Notes: generated by a model not told the origin, from the letters alone. A stretch of 64,000 nucleotides of DNA from Sphagnum magellanicum (GCA_021904315.1 CM038911.1:17085390-17149389); one strand, 5' to 3'. Positions 1-13,065 are shown, counted from the first letter of the stretch. Made by a program: numbers and translations.

Positions 1-3000
1 TTTGTAGCACATGCTCTTTCATGTGCTGCCTACAAATAAACCTCATCACATGTAATTTGTATGCATTTGTATGCATTTTCTATTTGACAAGAGTTTTTTG
101 AAAGGATTTGAACACTAATATCACTTAAAGTGAAAATTTGGATGTGTTTTTAAGAAAGAGGAATGCAAGTGTTTGAACAAACGAATAGAGAAATTTCAAA
201 TTTTACACATTTTGATTTACATTCATGTCAAAATCAAAGTACAAACCCAATTAAGTTGAACGAGTAAGGCCATGTTTTTCTTTCTTTGGGATTCAAAAAA
301 CTCATTTTCTAGACTTGTAATTCGATGTTGTTGATCTTTTTTCCACACACCCTACAACAATTGAAAAATCAACATAGAAAATAAAAACTAAACATACACA
401 TTATGTGATCAATAGTTGATTTTTTAAAATAAGAATTCTTGACAAGCTAGAGGTTACATTTTCAATTTGGAAGTTGATTTTCACCGCAAAATACATATGT
501 ATAACATTGCATGGTCAAACATTTGTTTCTTAAGTGTGCATGTAAACTAATTATTTAAAAAAGCTTTCATTATACTTGATATGATGATTGCAAGGGAAAA
601 TGGAATAAATGTATCCTTTTGACTCACAACAATATGAAATTGGCCATATATATACATATTAGTTGTGGTCATTTGATTGATGTTGCATAAATAAATTTAT
701 TGATGAATACAATATAAGAATAGCTATTTCATAGTTCCCTTTCCATTGGATATAACAAACTCATGTGCATATATGTTATAGGTGACCCATAAAAGTAAAA
801 AGTAAGTTTGTTATCATGTACATGATCCTTTTGTTCTAGTTTAGGGTTTGTGATGAACTTATTTCACCTTCAAATGATCTAATGTTTTGGCTTTTTGTTT
901 TCTTTTGCAATCACGATAATGTTGCACTCGTTGTGAAGCAAAATACATCTCTTGAGCTCGGACCTAGAATCATGTCATCCTCAAAACAAATTGTTGCACT
1001 TATGACATTCATGGAAAAATTGTATATATTCATTTAGCTCAATAAGTGCACAAACAAATTTTGACTGATAGGTTTTATGTTGACAATGTTTGGAATCATG
1101 TTTTTGGCAAACATGATCGTAGTAGAGTTGAAATGTATTGGAATAAATAATAGGGATTTTTTTTTGAAAAATCTATTTAAAAATAAATATTTCTTATTTC
1201 CTTTTCAATTAGAGCCACAACTTTGACTTTCCACGTTTGACAACACATATCCAACATGAGATTGTTGAAACAATTCAAAAAAAACAATTATAAATCCACT
1301 ATTTAAAAAATAGAGGCATTCATTCACATATCTATTAATCATTCCATTAATAGATTTTGAATTTCACACACAACAACACAAAAGCTATTTGTAAACCATT
1401 CATATGCCATAAGTTTAATTTAGTTGAAACAATTGAACTTATATTATAACTTGGCATGTCATTACTCCAACCACAAACCGCTTGGAATAGAATTTCTCAT
1501 TTTAGTTTTTCATATGGCAAGATGTTTGAGGTTATCCATACATGGTGTAACCTAACATGGTCCAAACAATGTACATACATTTCATGAAACTATGAATAGG
1601 CTCCTTAAACATTACTTACATAAGAAAGCGTAGTAATTATGAGATTTTAGGTAGGAAAAAACCTGTAGGATGCGATTTGTACGCATTTTTCCATAACTTT
1701 GAAGTGGTTTGTATGCATGATTCCATGATGTCTTGTCCTGACTAGGAGTACAGTCCATTCGTTCTTCATGAATCTATTCAAATAATAAGGATTACATTTG
1801 AGCTTTCCAATGTTATAGTGAGATGCAATCTATTTTAATTGATTCACAATAGATTGACTTCATGAATGCATCAACAAATGTTAAACTAAAGTGAAGGGTT
1901 TCCAATTCTTTGATTGAGATTGCTCCATAGTGAGTCCATATAGTTTCTTCAATGACACATTGAACTTAAACTTAAGAGCACTTTTCAACAAGATTCATAG
2001 CTTCTTTAATCATCCTGTAATAGCAAAAAAAATCATTTTGTTGAATTGCTGATCCATCTTTTGAGTTTATTGCATGTCCAATGGAATCATAAGTAAAAGA
2101 ATGTTATATAATGTTGTGATTATGGATGAGGTTTATAGATTGCTCTCCTTGCCCTTGCAGATACATGTTGAATAACTGACAAAAGAGTGAAGGATTCCAA
2201 TCAAATCTTAAACTATTGCTATGTGCAATTGTTTGCTTATATATGCTCACATATATGAAAGAAACAAAAAAGAATGAAATTCTAAACTAAAATTCAATAT
2301 GAGGTTCAAGGTGATGGATGTGAAAAACCAAGGAAAATAAATAATTTAGTACATTCACACATGTCAGCTGAGGAGGCTTAGAAAGAGCAAGAGTCTCCAG
2401 AATTTTCAGCTTCAAATGCATGTGCCGTTTCTTTCTCTCCTCCACCCACTTGGATGTAGTATTTGTGGACATTATTCTAAAATCTGCAACTTTGAGATCA
2501 ATTGAAAGAACATGGAAATTTATGGTCGTCTTCCTCACTGGTTTGGATATATATCTAAACAACTTGAGTTAAAGATCCAACCATGACTTTGCCCAAACTT
2601 TCCTGGTTCTATGAAAACCCATTTCACCACATAGATTGATTATCATTCTCAAAGAATAAAATCTCTGTTCCATAATTCACATTTTCTGTACTTTAAAAAA
2701 AAAATCCGCCTATATGAAGTGGTAAAATTTGTGCATATGTGATGTATCAATTGTCCTCTTCCATCTCCACACCCCCTTGAAATTAATTAATTAATCAATC
2801 ATTCCCAAGATTTGCAAATGTTGCTTGAATTCAGCAAGTTTGAGTGAACTCTCATATGCACCAAAATCAAAACTCCAATAAGCCATGTTCCCAACATAAC
2901 AATTACTTCAATGTTCAACACTTGAATGGCTTTCAGGCTCTGACATTACCCATGTCTCAGTCTTTGTGTAAATCCCATTTGTTGTTGGATCTTCAAATAC

Positions 3001-3480
3001 TTCAAGCAACTCCCCCCCAAAAAAAAAAAAAACTACAGAATATGTAAAAGGGCAAAACAAATTTCTTCCACCAAAGTGGTTAGGTCTTCTTCCTTTATAA
3101 TAATAACCCCTCCATGACAATTTGAGCTTTGCACTGCTGCACGCTACCAATGTTCAATCAACTATTTTTATTTTTATTTTCTTATGTTTCCATATGATTT
3201 TCAATAATGTCTTCATTTATTATGTCAATGTCAAATTTAATCCAAATTAATATACATTTCATGGACATAAAAAAAAGACACAAGTTAATTTGTTTTTTCA
3301 TATTAACATTGGTAGATAGGCAAAAAGAGTTGAGGTAAAAATAGCTAGGTAGGTATAAAATGGACCTGAGGTAGTTATTAGAAAAGGTGAGAAATAATTA
3401 TTAAGAAAGGTAATAGGAAAAGGAAGGAGTTATTAAATAAAGAAATGAAGTAGTTAGGCTTCAAAATGGTTGTGGGGTGG
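1..3480. other. AT-rich intergenic DNA, no gene seen
   Basis: The stretch is strongly AT-rich, with stop codons frequent in all frames and only short chance reading frames. I see no domain, splice-consistent exon chain or terminal repeat. A poly-A-like run near 3015-3031 and scattered T/A runs are the only simple-sequence features. Confidence 0.6.
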
Positions 3481-3499
3481 CAAATAGGAATGTAATTGT

Positions 3500-3810
3500 T
3501 ATGTTGGGAACATGTCTAAGTATGCAATCTTTTCGAGATCAGGGGTTCCTTCAAAGTTTCAAAAAAACTTCTGTTAGAAGAATTCAATTGGTTCTTTAAG
3601 GACCTAGATCAGGGTTGTTATAGGAATAAGCCCCACCCCTGATGAGGCGGTGGGAGTCAAGCTTGGGACCTAAATTCCCAGAACAGATCCCAATAGGTAG
3701 TTTAGTAGTAGGTCCCTTACTTGACCTAGAAATTCACTAGAATAATTCTACCAGATCTTTTATGCCAGGGAATGTAGAAAAATGATTTCCACCAGAGCCA
3801 TGAATGGGTT
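3500..3810 (-). repeat. possible tRNA-derived SINE (degenerate)
   Basis: On the minus strand, near 3645-3685, the sequence runs GGTCCCAAGCTTGACTCCC followed by ACC. This resembles the B box of a tRNA (consensus GGTTCGANTCC) inside a tRNA-related SINE head. A clear A box and target-site duplications were not found. It could equally be an unrelated repeat, so the call is weak. Confidence 0.25.
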
Positions 3811-5044
3811 AGGGTTAAAAACAAAAACAAACTGACACCTGAAGTTCTTTTCATATGGGAAATCTTCAAGCTCAGTCAGATTTCAATCCTTGTACAATAC
3901 AGGTTGCTCCATCAACTTATTAAGAACGGTGCAACTCGATAACAGAGAGGGCAAAATCAGCTTTTGTGTTTTGCCACCTTCTACGTACTTAGTGGTTCTG
4001 CGACTCCACACCTATCTGCATTCTATGATACTCTCTCCTTCTCAAGGTGCCGTTGCTTTAGTTTTAATCTTGAAAAGAAAACTAGTTTGGATGGTTCTGA
4101 CTGGATTGCAAACGTGATCCCCACCACTCTATGGATTTTTTCATAGGAGAATGCTGCTAAAAGAGATTTGAAGTACCAACCTCATCCAAGATGGCTGAGA
4201 CTGTCGAATCTTCTTCCCTTGTGATCTTTGGATTGCAATTGACTGTTTTGATAAGCTTCCTGTGTTGCGGATCTCAGCTTGTATGTCCAGTACTCTTGCT
4301 GAGGACGAGTTGCCCCAACTCAAAAGACAGTCAGTCTACTGTTTGTTAAGAACTACAGGAGTGAGCTAAGCTATGCAGGAACTCGTCTCAGTAAAGTAAC
4401 AGTGGGCTTGGTGGCTGCTTTGGTGGGAGCATGACATCCTCGCATGTGCACTGTCAATGAATCTAGCTTGAAAGTCCTTCCACATTGCCTACAATCCATA
4501 GCCAACACCCCGACTGCCATGTAAGAGGAAAGGGTTGCTTGCTACCCATATGGACTTCTCAATTTCAGAGAAAGTAACATATGTCCAGATTCTACAAGAA
4601 GAGATTGTGTGGGCTCATGTCTACAATTTCAGAACCGATTGCAGATCTGAAGACAGTGGTACTTTGAAAACCTGTGAGCTATGAACCCAGTGTGTATGTA
4701 TGTGAGAGTACTTACAAACATTCATGAAGGACTAAGTCCGGAGGTGGTTGGCTTTGGCCGACAGCTGCTTGAAGCATCTTCTCCCAATCTATACTGGTTA
4801 GACCAGGTGTCAGTGGCCTGCACAAAACAGATGAACCCTCTAAGCATGTCATAATCTCCTCGGCAGCACATCTCTTAAGTTATACTGTGGAAATCTGATG
4901 CATTTCACAGCTCTGCCTCATCATGAACACCTTGGAAGACAACGGAGAGGACAATCATCAATCCTGCTCTTGTTTGCACATGAACATGATTCACACAATT
5001 TCATTGTTGGAGAGGAAGAGTTTGGTCTAGAGTTTCTTTGACTT
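3811..5044. other. 3' flank of the SOSEKI gene
   Basis: The sequence is mixed, with higher G+C than the upstream flank, and lies just downstream of the SOSEKI stop codon at 5045-5047. It probably holds the 3' UTR of that gene. Open frames here (for example 3890-4117, and 4921-5160 on the minus strand) show no recognisable domain or splice logic and are not called. Confidence 0.4.
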
Positions 5045-8000
5045 CTACCTTTCATCCATGCTTTTGAAATCTCTTGGCCTTGCTTGGTCTTTAGGCCACA
5101 ATTGCATTTCATTTGTAATACTTCGTCCACTGGCAGTGGAAAGAATCTCTTGGGATTCAAGAGTACTGCTACTTTTCATCCTTTGCTTGCTGCCATTGTG
5201 CATTTTTGGAGGAAGTGGATTCACAGAAGCACTGCTTGCTGCTTTGGTTTTCTTCAACTCAGGGGTTGAAGAATCATTGCTGCTGGGATTATAGTCACTA
5301 TAGAAGAAAAGCAAACAGGAGAATAATTTGTTACATATGTAGGTTCCATACATGAGGAACATATACTACTACTTCTAGTTCTCTTAACACGTCAGGGTAC
5401 TTTGGCACTGCAACAATTCTTCTTTCACTGCTACCCAACATGGTGTATCTTACAGAAATTCATTCTGCTCTGTAAGTCTAGGAGATATCACTATGGAATG
5501 TAAAACTGACAGTTATACTCAGATCATAAGAGACATGAAGAAGAATCTCCTGCCAAGTTGGTCATCATGGAAAATACAGATTCTTCTATACACATCAGTC
5601 AGGCCTATTGGTCCAGGCTTACCAAAACATAGCAGTTTTGATGTCTTCTGGTGTGACCTGAGCTTGTCTCTGAGGATCATCAGTTGCAGACATATCCATC
5701 ACATGTTCTGGAGGGTTGAAGAGAATTGAAGAGGCTGCAACAGAAGCAAGTGAGACTGGAGGTGTAGTGCTGGAGCTCACAGATTTCAGCCTTCCAGTAG
5801 CAGCTTCTCCAACACTCTTCGAGCTTTTGCTATGTGAAACAGCCTGATGGATAACACCAACTTTCTTGCAACCAAGGTCAAAGACCTCATCACCTATCAA
5901 ACGCAGATAGAGTCCTGATTTCTTCCCTGACAGTCCACCACCATCCAATTTGCTCTCCTTCACCATTTTCTTAGGTGATGCAGCTGTTTGGAAGTGCCGT
6001 CCCAGAAATACAGAAATCAACTTAGTCTCCTTGTCCTGTTTCTCTGAGTTGGATTTGCCTTCACTTCTGGTTTTCTTCACTGAATCAAGTGGTGTGTGTG
6101 ATTCCACCACATCAATGTTTCTGCAAAGCCTTGCACGATAACCTTCAAGGGAAGCAGGTGCTTTCAGAGCAAGTCCAATTGTATAATCTCCTTCTGGCAA
6201 ACCAAGCCGGGGGATGACACCATGTAGCAAACCTGAAACATGCATACCACTGTTCTCATTTCGGGATGAAACAGAAGCACTCTGAGCAGTATTTTGCCCA
6301 CTATACACAGGGGACCTTCTCCAAGCTTCTTCCTTCTTGCATGCTCTTCTCTTCAAAGGCAAGTCCCTTGTCATTGCAGCAGTGTGGGGCAGAAAAACTG
6401 CACCTGTTGTACCCTTATTGATTTCTGCTTGGGTCCTTGGGTGGCCAGGTGGCAGTCCTGTGGTCTGGATGGCCACATCCAGCACCTTCTGAGGGTCCAA
6501 TGCATTTCCCTCTGAAGACAAGGGATAGTGAGCTATTGAATCAGAGGCAGTGGACACTTGGGTACTTTGAGCTCTCACCATCTTTTTAGGCACCTTGTTG
6601 TTGCTCTTTGTTGCCTCCACAAGAGGCAGAAAAGCTTCAGAGCTTGACACATTGCTGCTGTCCTCCAAAGTCCAAACTTCAGCAGGTGTAGTAGTCTCAA
6701 AATTTGACAAGGTGTGACCCATGGCTTGCTGGTTCACATTTGTACAACTGCTGCCAGAGGTAAGCTTATTGGCATCATGATTAATCAGCAGTAAGCTCTT
6801 GGAGATGGCCATTGAAACATCACTGCTGTTTAGTGCATCTAAATCAACACTCTGCTTTGAAGGTTTTGTACAGATATCAGCAACCTGAGACTCAATGACT
6901 GACATAGACTTGCTTGCCAAATGATTTCCTTGATGTTGATCAATGTTTAGAGCTGCAAAAGCACACAACAAGTGTTAAAACATCAATGTCAAGTTCTGTA
7001 AGCAGCAATGATCAATAGCATCATGCATTCAATACACTTCTTGATAACTCTTGCTTGAGTTCTTCAGAACTCTTGCATGAAAAAGAGCGCCCAGACAGAA
7101 ATGTCCTCCAAACAAGATATTCACTGCTTGAAAGATGAATGATGACACTAGACTGGAGTTGAAGACAGAATCCAGTCAGTGCCCAGAAACTATGCAAACC
7201 AATAAGTCCATATATTCTCTTCAAGAGCCATGCAAATCCCTGAGCCTGTTGTGAAAACCCTAACCAGCAGCAGCATTTTGGCTCAGTGAAAAGCACAGAA
7301 GCAGGTCCTGGGGTTCAACTATCAAAGAAGCTCAATGATGTATTGCCATTTCCAAGAATCCTTTTGCCATGCCCTCTTCTTGGACGTGGCAATACGTTGG
7401 TTGCAGCAGCAGGACAAAACATAACATACCTTGTGAGGAGCCAGAGCCTTCGAAAAGCTCTGAAGCTTTCAGGATGTACTCACCACTGCCGCGAAGTGGC
7501 AGGATGAAATCATCTTCACACAAATCGCACCATATGAAAGTGCCTCTGTAATTCCTGCCACAGAGAAAACGATCAAGATCTTCTGTAAGCGGCTGGTTGT
7601 ACATTGATGCCAACACGAAGAATTGCACAACGTCTGCACATATAATAATAATTTCTGTGCCAGCAAGCATGCCATGCATGCCTGAGAGAATCATCAGGAA
7701 GGCGGCAGTCTCGCAACTTCTTCCTTGTTGCAATCTCTTACTACTGCATGCTCCACATCTTCTTCTGCACTAGTTTTTTCTCAAGAGTTGTCGAAGACGA
7801 GAGAGAGAACAACAAGAAAGCTTCTTGACGACACACGCGATGCAGGAAGGAGTGCTGGATTACCTTTTGTTTGACCAAGAGAAAGCGTCTGGCATTCCTT
7901 GGCCACGAAGCGACGTCAGGCGGTTCTTCACATCTGCACACGACGATGTTGTTGAGTCCCCACTTTTGTTCACAAAATTTTCCACAGAGGAGCAGAGCGT

Positions 8001-8557
8001 ACTCGAGGCGAAGAAAAAGACGAGAATGAGACAAGAACGAGATCAATTCAGGGAGCTTCACAGCTTTACAATTCGGCAGCAACAAAAACAGATCGATTAT
8101 TCAGCGTTGCAGAATACAGAAGGTAGCAGCCTTGTCTGAAAGCATGTGAGAAAAGAGGCGAAGAATCTAAGGTCGGAAAGCAAGCAATGACAACAGTGTT
8201 CCGTGGTTCCGGCAGTTTGTGTGCCAGGACTTTGACGTACATACCTCGCAAGCAGGGACCACTTCGATCAGAGGGAAACTGCACTTGGATCATATGCGGA
8301 TGGTGATCCAGCAGCCGAGACGACGACGACGACGACGCAGGCTGGCTCAGGTGATACACTACCTCCACCTTCCTATAGGCTTTTCCGCCGGCGTCTTTCG
8401 TCGTCATCTGCTGCTGCTTCGACATTCTGCCTGATTGCAGACTCCTGCAGCAGCAGCAGCTGCTACCCTGCTTCTTGTTCTTACTTCCGGTGTTACAAAG
8501 ACAATGCAGGTCCGTCAAGGATCGAATGTCGTCGGCGAGTTGCAGGACGTTGGACAT
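5045..8557 (-). CDS. SOSEKI-like polarity protein (DUF966, DIX-like domain), four exons
   Basis: Predicted exons on the minus strand are 8557-8245, 7633-7430, 6952-5623 and 5297-5045. Each junction is GT-AG and the phases join without a break (CGA-G|AC, CAA-G|CT, TTT-TG|T), giving about 699 residues. The DIX-like (DUF966) domain spans roughly residues 62-166: VEVVYHLSQ, then a Ser-rich insertion, HPHMIQV, LRDVV, ASMY, NYRGTFIWCDLCEDDFILP and GEYILKASELF. SOSEKI proteins are plant polarity proteins that polymerise through this domain and sit at cell corners and edges. The large third exon is Ser/Thr-rich, low-complexity in feel and typical of the variable SOSEKI tail. Two in-frame starts exist: ATG at 8557, and ATG at 8425 with a purine at -3; the latter would drop 44 residues including a CCCC run. 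The middle of the domain, between DVV and NYRG, is unlike the usual RLNxLRGKGMASMYSW segment. Family identity is strong; exon ends are inferred. Confidence 0.82.
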
Positions 8558-9540
8558 CGGATCTGCATGAAGCGTGCACTAGAACTGAAGATCTCCTTTA
8601 TCAAATTTTGTGCGCCGACGAGAGACTACTCGGCAAGACATGATCTCGTAGGCTAAGTTCTGGATAGAGGAACACGCACATTGTCATAATATCCTCAACG
8701 TGATCTCAACCGTGGCTGGCGGCAAGCTCCAAAAACCGCGTTCAAGGAAGAAGAAGAAGACAACAAGGACGACGCCACAAAACCTACACAGGGTTGGGGG
8801 GGGGGGAGCACACTAGTACAGCAGAGCTTGAAATGAGTTTTTACATAATGCGATGCAAAGAGGCAAAGAAATCTCCAATTCCGCTGGAAACTACAACAAC
8901 AACAACAACAGCGCAGTGCAGTTAGTACAACAACGTTGAAAAACCTCGTTAACGAAACGAGAAAGTACAGTTCCCAAAAAAAAAAAAAAACAACAGCAGC
9001 AGCAGCATCCGGATTCAGTACTAAGTACAGTAGTAGTATTGAAAGGCCGCGTTTATGACATCGGGAATGACAGCAACCGAAACAAACACGTCGACAGACG
9101 CGCGGGGTGAGAAAACATCCTTGTACTCACCGGATTCTGCAACAACAGATGAAACGACGCTGCTGCCACACGAGACAAAAAATAAATGGAGGGAAAAGTT
9201 GCGAGGATGAATCATGATACAAATCCAACAGCCAAAACAAACCGCAAACAAACGACGACGCCTTTCAATTTCGCAAAACTAGAAATAGAGGATCATCAGG
9301 GGACCGGTGGCAACAACGACGCAGCCCCCCAAAAAAAAAGAAAGAAAGAGAGAGAGAGGAGAGAGAACGCGCGAACTCGAGGAGTGAAGATCAGCGGACG
9401 ACGGGACACGAGAGAAGCGCAGACGAGGAGGAGGAGGAGACGCGAGTGAAGCGCAGCAGATTACGACGACGAAGAGACGACGAGGAGACGACCACAGTCA
9501 GCACGAAAGACGGTGACAGATGCGATGATATAACCTGCGG
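8558..9540 (-). promoter_or_regulatory. 5' leader and promoter region of the SOSEKI gene
   Basis: This stretch lies directly upstream of the SOSEKI start and has more G+C than the surroundings. It holds purine runs on the plus strand (pyrimidine runs on the gene strand) at about 9341-9365 and 9427-9440, CAG/CAA triplet runs near 8895-8910 and 8991-9008, and a G11 tract near 8797-8807. On the gene strand TTATAT at about 9525-9530 could serve as a TATA-like element. Pyrimidine patches of this kind are common in plant 5' leaders. No transcription start can be fixed from sequence alone. Confidence 0.3.
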
Positions 9541-9704
9541 GTATCAGGATTTTAAAAAATCATATTACTTAAATCAACCAATGAAATTTGCAACTCAACC
9601 AAAAAAATTAAATGTGAAAGAAACAAGATGTGTTATACAGAATGGGTTTAATATCAAAAATGGACATTGTATGATAAATTGGTCATAGCTAGGGGAAGAA
9701 ATTT

Positions 9705-9738
<34 letters not shown>

Positions 9739-10319
9739 AAATATCATCATGTTGTTGTAAAGTAAAAATTGTCATGATTATTTTTTTCAATCTTTAACAT
9801 CACATTAGTTACAAGGAACCCAAATGGGATCTCACATTAAATAATGATAAGTTCTAAGAACCATATATAAACATTTAAAAAATTGTTACCAAACCAAAAC
9901 CAATAGTGAAATGTTGCAAGCAACCTAATTTTCAATTTTTTGAAAATTTAATGATTGTTTTCTATTTAAGAAAAGTGATCAAAAAATTGTTCCCTTTTCA
10001 TATTTATTTTTCATATTTGTGCAAAATTTCAAACCAAGAAAAAGACTTATCATGACATGTGTATTTGAATGTTTTCTCAATCACATTGTCACACATTTTG
10101 AAAGAATTAAATGAATTTTTGTGTATGATGGGGGCCTTAAACCATTTTTTTTTTTGGGTGAAGATAGTTTTATATTTAGTTTTGTGGGTTATGGATTGGT
10201 GTAAGTCTCTTGGGGCTGGGTGGGTGCACATTTGAAGAGGTTGGGAGAGAAACAAAGTCTCAAAAGAGAAATGTGAATCCTTTTACAACCAAATTAGGAT
10301 GGAATCATCTCATCTAGTT
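9541..10319. other. AT-rich intergenic DNA with an (AAAT)n microsatellite
   Basis: No gene is visible. A tetranucleotide run of AAAT/AATA units lies at about 9707-9740. The rest is AT-rich with a T10 tract near 10145. Confidence 0.55.
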
Positions 10320-10393
10320 TCTAAGGGACACGATCCCTTGAAGCTACTATTCTCTATAATGATTCTCAACACAACATCCCTGCCTTACAAGGC
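10320..10393 (-). repeat. dispersed repeat family B, 5' fragment
   Basis: The segment from CCCTTGAAGCTACTATTC to CCTTACAAGGCC matches, in reverse orientation, the first 70 or so bases of the family B copies at 16561 and 18531 and the matching part of the reverse copy at 58614-58946. It is diverged and truncated. Confidence 0.55.
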
Positions 10394-11469
10394 CCTGAAA
10401 TGGGACACCCAAAAAGATTAGTTGAATAGGGCTGGAGAGTCCTTTGCCTAAAGTCATGGCCCGATATCATGAAGTAGCTAGTTAGAGTATGTACTACATT
10501 TCACACAAACACACACACACACACACATCCATGGATCTATATCCATCCAGGTTGAACATACATGTTTATGCTTCTTCACTCAGATCTACCCGTTGGAGTC
10601 ATGGGAAAAAATCTTCAATTTTTATGTCATGTAAATGCCCTTGGCTTCATGCATTACTAGAATCAAGCTTGCCTGGGTTTCACCTCACATGGGCACTTAT
10701 TCAGATGATGCGTATGGCCTTTGGGCATGACCTGGCTATACAAAATTGTCCAAATAGGACCACATTTCATTGTTAATCGGCTACAAATAACGGGAAGTAA
10801 TATCATAATTGGCTATTGATTGTGGTTGATGTGTGCATGAGTCATTAAGTTTACAATGGTTCCTTGTTCAGCCATAATGCACACATATACTACAGGCATG
10901 CACACATGTAGTAGGTATACATATACGGACGGCAACCAATAATTAATAATTTGCACACCCCCCCCCCCCTTGGCCCCCTTAGCACCCAATGGAGACAGTC
11001 ACTGCACAAGTCGGGTGGATAGGTAGGCCACTTGGTCAGACTTGGTTTAGCTTAACTAAAAGAAATTGTGTCCCTTTGTTCACAAGTACGCTGCCACCCG
11101 GAACTCATACTGGAGGGGAAAAAAACAGATGTTTACACCATCGGTTTGCATTTCCTTCCCTCTCCACCGCCACATTAGTTTGAAGTCATTAAGGTGCGGG
11201 ATACCTGTGAGCTTCTTCGATGAACTTGGACACAAGAATTTGCATGACATTTTATTATTATTATTTTGAAACGTAGTCCAAGCATAGAGAGAAAATTTGA
11301 GGTCGGGATCCTATGTTGTGACACAATGTCCATTATTATGGCCCATTTTATTGACCTCGGCTGATACACCTTAAACCCAAAAACCTTAAACCCCACTTGA
11401 ATTACATGGGCCAATTATGTGACCAAACACTCACAAGTGCACCATTGGTTAAAAACCCCTTGTGATTTC
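10394..11469. other. intergenic DNA, no gene seen
   Basis: An ACACAC run lies near 10507-10528 and a C12 tract near 10959-10970. The stretch 10980-11400 has somewhat higher G+C but no convincing coding frame or terminal repeat. Confidence 0.5.
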
Positions 11470-11760
11470 AGTTTTAGATGAACCACAAAAATTGAGTCAC
11501 CAAGGTTAGAACTAACCTATCCACCAAGGAAAGTGGGTAACCATCATAGGTAAGTAGATAGGGAATTACTTGGTTATTATGTAGGTAGGTAGGTACGTAA
11601 TGCACTTGATGGCTACTAGATAGGTAGATAGATGGTTGTGGATGGTAAGTACTTACCACAATTAGTTATTGGACATGAATTCATTGAATTTAGTGTTTCA
11701 TTTCCACACACCATCCATTTGGTATGGTGCAATGGTGGGTGTCAATGTAGAGGGGAATTG
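11470..11760. repeat. dispersed repeat family C (TACC/GGTA-rich MITE), degraded
   Basis: The segment is rich in GTAGGTAGGTAGGTA and TAGATAGATAG units, with ATTGAGTCACCAAGG near its start and TGCAATGGTGGGTGTC near its end. The same word set in the same order marks family C copies at 18837, 52636, 59810 and 62080. Terminal inverted repeats are not clear in this copy. Confidence 0.45.
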
Positions 11761-12317
11761 GTGTTTCCATGGTTCGGTGGCATGGATGAGGGGGGAAGGA
11801 TGTATTAGTTGATACTTTACCTATGACTAATGTTCAACATATATTTTCCAAATACTTATTTTTTTGAAAAAAAAAGGAGGTTCAGGAATTCTCAATTTAA
11901 TTTTTCAGAATTTCAACAATTGAAAAATAAGTATGCAAAATACATTTTGTGTTGTGCACTTGTAATAGTAACCCAATGCTCAAATGTTAATAAAATGTTG
12001 ATACAATCATTGATATACTATTATGATAATGTTGTAACACATTGTGATCATTGTATTATAATGTCATTAAATCATCATATCAATGATTGATGAAAAATTC
12101 ATCAACATTTAACCTTGAACATATTGTTAAAACGTTGTAAAAGCAAAGTTACATAGAGAGAGCAAGTTTGTGAGGCTGATCTTACATATTAGAGTTATCC
12201 GCAAAGAAAGAAAAACACAGCACCAGAACCCTCAGTTTGGTCATACACAGGGTGAGATTCAAAGAAAACCTTCGAAAAAAAGTACATTAGCATTCAACGG
12301 GGGATGAAAACCATCAA
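11761..12317. other. intergenic DNA, no gene seen
   Basis: The sequence is AT-rich with many stop codons in every frame. Nothing recognisable was found. Confidence 0.5.
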
Positions 12318-12592
12318 TTTTGGTGGTAAACTGAGTTTCATCCTGTCTGTCCTTTATCTTGAGCGCCTCCAATATTTTCACTGCTCCTAACTCTGCAGCT
12401 ACTATTATAGTTAGTCTCGAAACTTGTGCATTAAATGCTGAGTTTCAGCATTTCATACTGAGGAGTTGCAGCATTTCATACTCAGATTTAATAAAATGTC
12501 TGTACTTTGCGGATACCACTGAAAGAGGGGATGGGGGGTGAAAGGAGGCCCAAAGACAGGGTGAAGACAGGGTTCTTCAGAGATAAGTCTAT
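12318..12592 (+). repeat. dispersed repeat family A, copy 1
   Basis: It starts with TTTTGGTGGTAAACTGAGTT and carries the internal words GTGCATTAAATGCTGAGTTT and CACTGAAAGAGGGGA. The same ordered words occur at 60857-61140 on the same strand and at 18265-18530 on the opposite strand. This copy has a local duplication of the GCAGCATTTCATACT segment. It encodes no protein, has no A/B boxes, and is best regarded as a short non-autonomous element. Confidence 0.7.
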
Positions 12593-12839
12593 CCCAACCT
12601 CCAGGCTCCAAGCAAATCAAAGTGCTGTAGAAAATCAAATCTTACTCAAAATCAAAGTGCACTAATGGACTCAAAATAAAATGAGTAGAGAGCAAGAGTT
12701 TTGTCTCTGACACTTTTTTAAAAAAAAAACAAAGAATCATACTGAGTAAATGAAGAAAGACACCAACTTCATTACCCAAATTACCAAATGATTGGAAACT
12801 TGGCACAATTCCAATTTGTTAAAGGAATAAGAAAATAAT

Positions 12840-13065
12840 CCACCAGGAGTCAGGAGTGTTGTTGTTACTGGAGAGTTGCATTTATGCACTCATCCTGTGT
12901 TGGACAGGAAACACCTTTTTTCCGTTGTATTCTTATCCGATAGTTAACCACTCTGGTTAACAATGTACTACCTATTAACCATCTGCATCCATCTACCTAG
13001 CTCTAACTAATAAACATCCACATGCTTCTTCTTCTTTTAGGGTTTAGGGTTTGCTATGTTATATA
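12840..13065. repeat. dispersed repeat family C, partial, with a telo-box motif
   Basis: Words shared with other family C copies include GTTAACCACTCTGGTTAAC, CATCCATCTACCTAGC and CTAACTAATAAAC. A double telo-box-like motif, TTAGGGTTTAGGGTTT, follows at about 13038-13053. The copy is partial and its ends are unclear. Confidence 0.4.

Noticed and set aside
3640-3690. tRNA gene on the minus strand
   Set aside because: Only a B-box-like word is present; acceptor and anticodon stems are absent, so at most a SINE head.
4921-5160. Minus-strand frame overlapping the last SOSEKI exon, Cys-rich at its end
   Set aside because: It is the shifted frame of the exon 5297-5045; the spliced frame joins in phase and ends at 5045, and no second donor supports a switch.
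9186-9688. Plus-strand basic frames in the SOSEKI leader
   Set aside because: Low-complexity Arg/Lys/Glu runs produced by GA-rich triplets; no domain and opposite strand to the gene.
13038-13053. TTTAGGG-type repeats as a telomere
   Set aside because: Only two units here and at 52482; this is the short telo-box motif common in plant DNA, not a telomeric array.
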